This document shows, one piece after another, positions 5,005-5,952 of a stretch of DNA of 5,952 nt; position 1 is the first letter of the stretch, and each line of letters begins with the position of its first letter. Below the pieces are notes generated by a model. It had not been told where the DNA came from and did no database searches. It saw nothing but the letters and a program-made list of their open reading frames with translations. Source of the stretch: an uncultured Erysipelotrichaceae bacterium (GTDB lineage: Bacteria > Bacillota_I > Bacilli_A > Erysipelotrichales > Erysipelotrichaceae). Both the position numbers and the translations under genes were made by a program. The stretch spans positions 1 through 5,952 of the forward strand of contig CADBPK010000307.1 of NCBI GenBank assembly GCA_902796465.1, in the 5' to 3' direction.

Positions 5005-5952
5005 CTACAATTCCTGCGGCGGGTATTCTGTCACGCCGTCCAGCAGTTTCCGGATGGACTCCTTCAGATCATCCCGGACTTCCGTCTGATACGCTTGTTC
5101 AAGACGCTGATACAGGGAAGGTGATAATTCCCGCAGCGGCATCTGTTTCTGATGGACCCATGCTTTCAGTGTCCGCAGGGTCAGGGAACGGTTGCGGACC
5201 GTGACAGCAGAGATGGTATGCATCAGGTAATCTTCACCGGCAAGCGGTCTGGAACGGAGTTCCTGCAGGAGAAAGTCAAGCTGGCTGTTCTGTTTGAACG
5301 CTTCCCCGAGACCGATCTCGTCCTGCGGATCCGCTTTGATGGATGCCGGCGGTATGTTTTGCCGGTATATTTCCAGCACCCGGTCCAGATATGCCGGATC
5401 CTCCGTTAGATACCGGCAGGCTGTATAATATCTGTCAAAATCATTCTGCAGCGCCGCAAGCAGATGATCCTTATAAGGTATGTCCAGTACTTTGGCAAGT
5501 TCCAGACTTTCCGCGGCAGGGAGGGCTGACATTATGGTATCGGTGCAGGATGGTGAATGCAGGATTTTTTCAGCCGCTGCTTTCACTTCTGCATGGACTT
5601 CGCTCTTCTTTGCATAGTTCAGGATCTCCAGGATGGTTTCATAGTCAGAAAGATCAGGAGATATGTGATCCGTCTGGGAAAGATACTGCAGGAGGATCTC
5701 ATCCGCGTTTTCAAAAGCGGAAATGCCCTGTACAGGTCCCTCGTCCAGAAGACCGCTGATAATTTCGCTGACGGCGGAGAACTCCTTTTTGGTGAGTGTT
5801 CCGGCAAGAAGCTCCAAAGCGCCGGATTTCTCCATAACTGTACGTGCGGAATAAGCAGGTACGACATCGTTTTTAATACCCTCATACAGCAGCCAGTCCC
5901 GGATCTCCTGTGATTCCGGTTTCAGTTGTTCAATGGCATGGATGCGGCCCCA
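5005..5952 (-). CDS. HEAT-like helical-repeat protein, 5' end beyond window
   Basis: The frame is open without a stop from the TAG at 5005-5007 to the right edge, giving 315 visible C-terminal residues. A shorter version starting at the ATG at 5835 is possible. However, the 39 codons upstream of it read as good protein (beginning WGRIHAIEQLKPESQEIRDW), so I treat the gene as truncated by the window. The protein is hydrophilic, rich in Leu, Ala and Glu, and looks all-alpha, with repeated helical hairpins of about 30-45 residues, as in HEAT/ARM-type scaffolds. No membrane segment, catalytic motif or metal site is seen. From memory, the WGRIHA(V/I)E-L segment followed by LLDEGP occurs in clostridial HEAT-repeat proteins sometimes mislabelled limonene hydroxylase. 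I infer a protein-binding scaffold; no enzymatic function is supported. The gene converges on the C39-like gene and shares its terminator. Confidence 0.7.
   Translation of the reverse strand, partial: WGRIHAIEQLKPESQEIRDWLLYEGIKNDVVPAYSARTVMEKSGALELLAGTLTKKEFSAVSEIISGLLDEGPVQGISAFENADEILLQYLSQTDHISPDLSDYETILEILNYAKKSEVHAEVKAAAEKILHSPSCTDTIMSALPAAESLELAKVLDIPYKDHLLAALQNDFDRYYTACRYLTEDPAYLDRVLEIYRQNIPPASIKADPQDEIGLGEAFKQNSQLDFLLQELRSRPLAGEDYLMHTISAVTVRNRSLTLRTLKAWVHQKQMPLRELSPSLYQRLEQAYQTEVRDDLKESIRKLLDGVTEYPPQEL

Noticed and set aside
5343..5913. Plus-strand open frames opposite the helical-repeat gene
   Set aside because: They overlap one another and the long minus-strand frame, which stays open to the window edge and has the better protein composition.

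Overview
The window is an ordinary-looking stretch of a low-to-mid GC Firmicutes-type chromosome. The organism is not identifiable with certainty. Strong AGGAGG-like ribosome sites, a Firmicutes-style RsgI-like anti-sigma factor, AsnA-type asparagine synthetase and a C39-like protein of a type I associate with gut clostridia and Erysipelotrichia all suggest an anaerobic, possibly gut-associated, Bacillota. That assignment is inference. No RNA gene, CRISPR array or recognisable insertion sequence was found.

Layout, left to right. Positions 1-206 hold no convincing gene. Next, on the minus strand, is a two-gene operon: an ECF sigma factor (1537-2085) followed, one base after its stop, by a membrane-anchored anti-sigma factor (207-1535). 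The anti-sigma factor carries an RsgI-like extracytoplasmic domain, two PepSY domains and a very acidic tail. A 248-base gap (2086-2333) holds the sigma operon's upstream region and a likely terminator for the next gene. That gene is a ten-helix EamA/DMT-family transporter (2334-3209, minus). Just upstream of it is asnA (3254-4264, minus), whose stop codon lies inside a rho-independent terminator. A 103-base divergent intergenic region separates asnA from a plus-strand C39-like cysteine-peptidase-fold protein (4368-4952). A strong bidirectional terminator (4956-4990) then separates that gene from a convergent minus-strand gene (5005 to the right edge). This last gene is cut off at its 5' end and looks like an alpha-helical, HEAT-like repeat protein.

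Working together: the sigma/anti-sigma pair is a self-contained transmembrane signalling module in which an envelope signal is expected to release the sigma factor. AsnA makes asparagine from aspartate and ammonia. The EamA exporter follows it on the same strand but beyond a good terminator, so the two are probably not a simple operon. The C39-like and helical-repeat proteins are not clearly linked to either. The points most worth a second look are the architecture of the anti-sigma factor (unrecognised sigma-binding region, DVNPS motif, Asp/His tail written in trinucleotide repeats) and the EamA gene start, which has no Shine-Dalgarno sequence and lies 17 bases beyond the asnA terminator T-tract.
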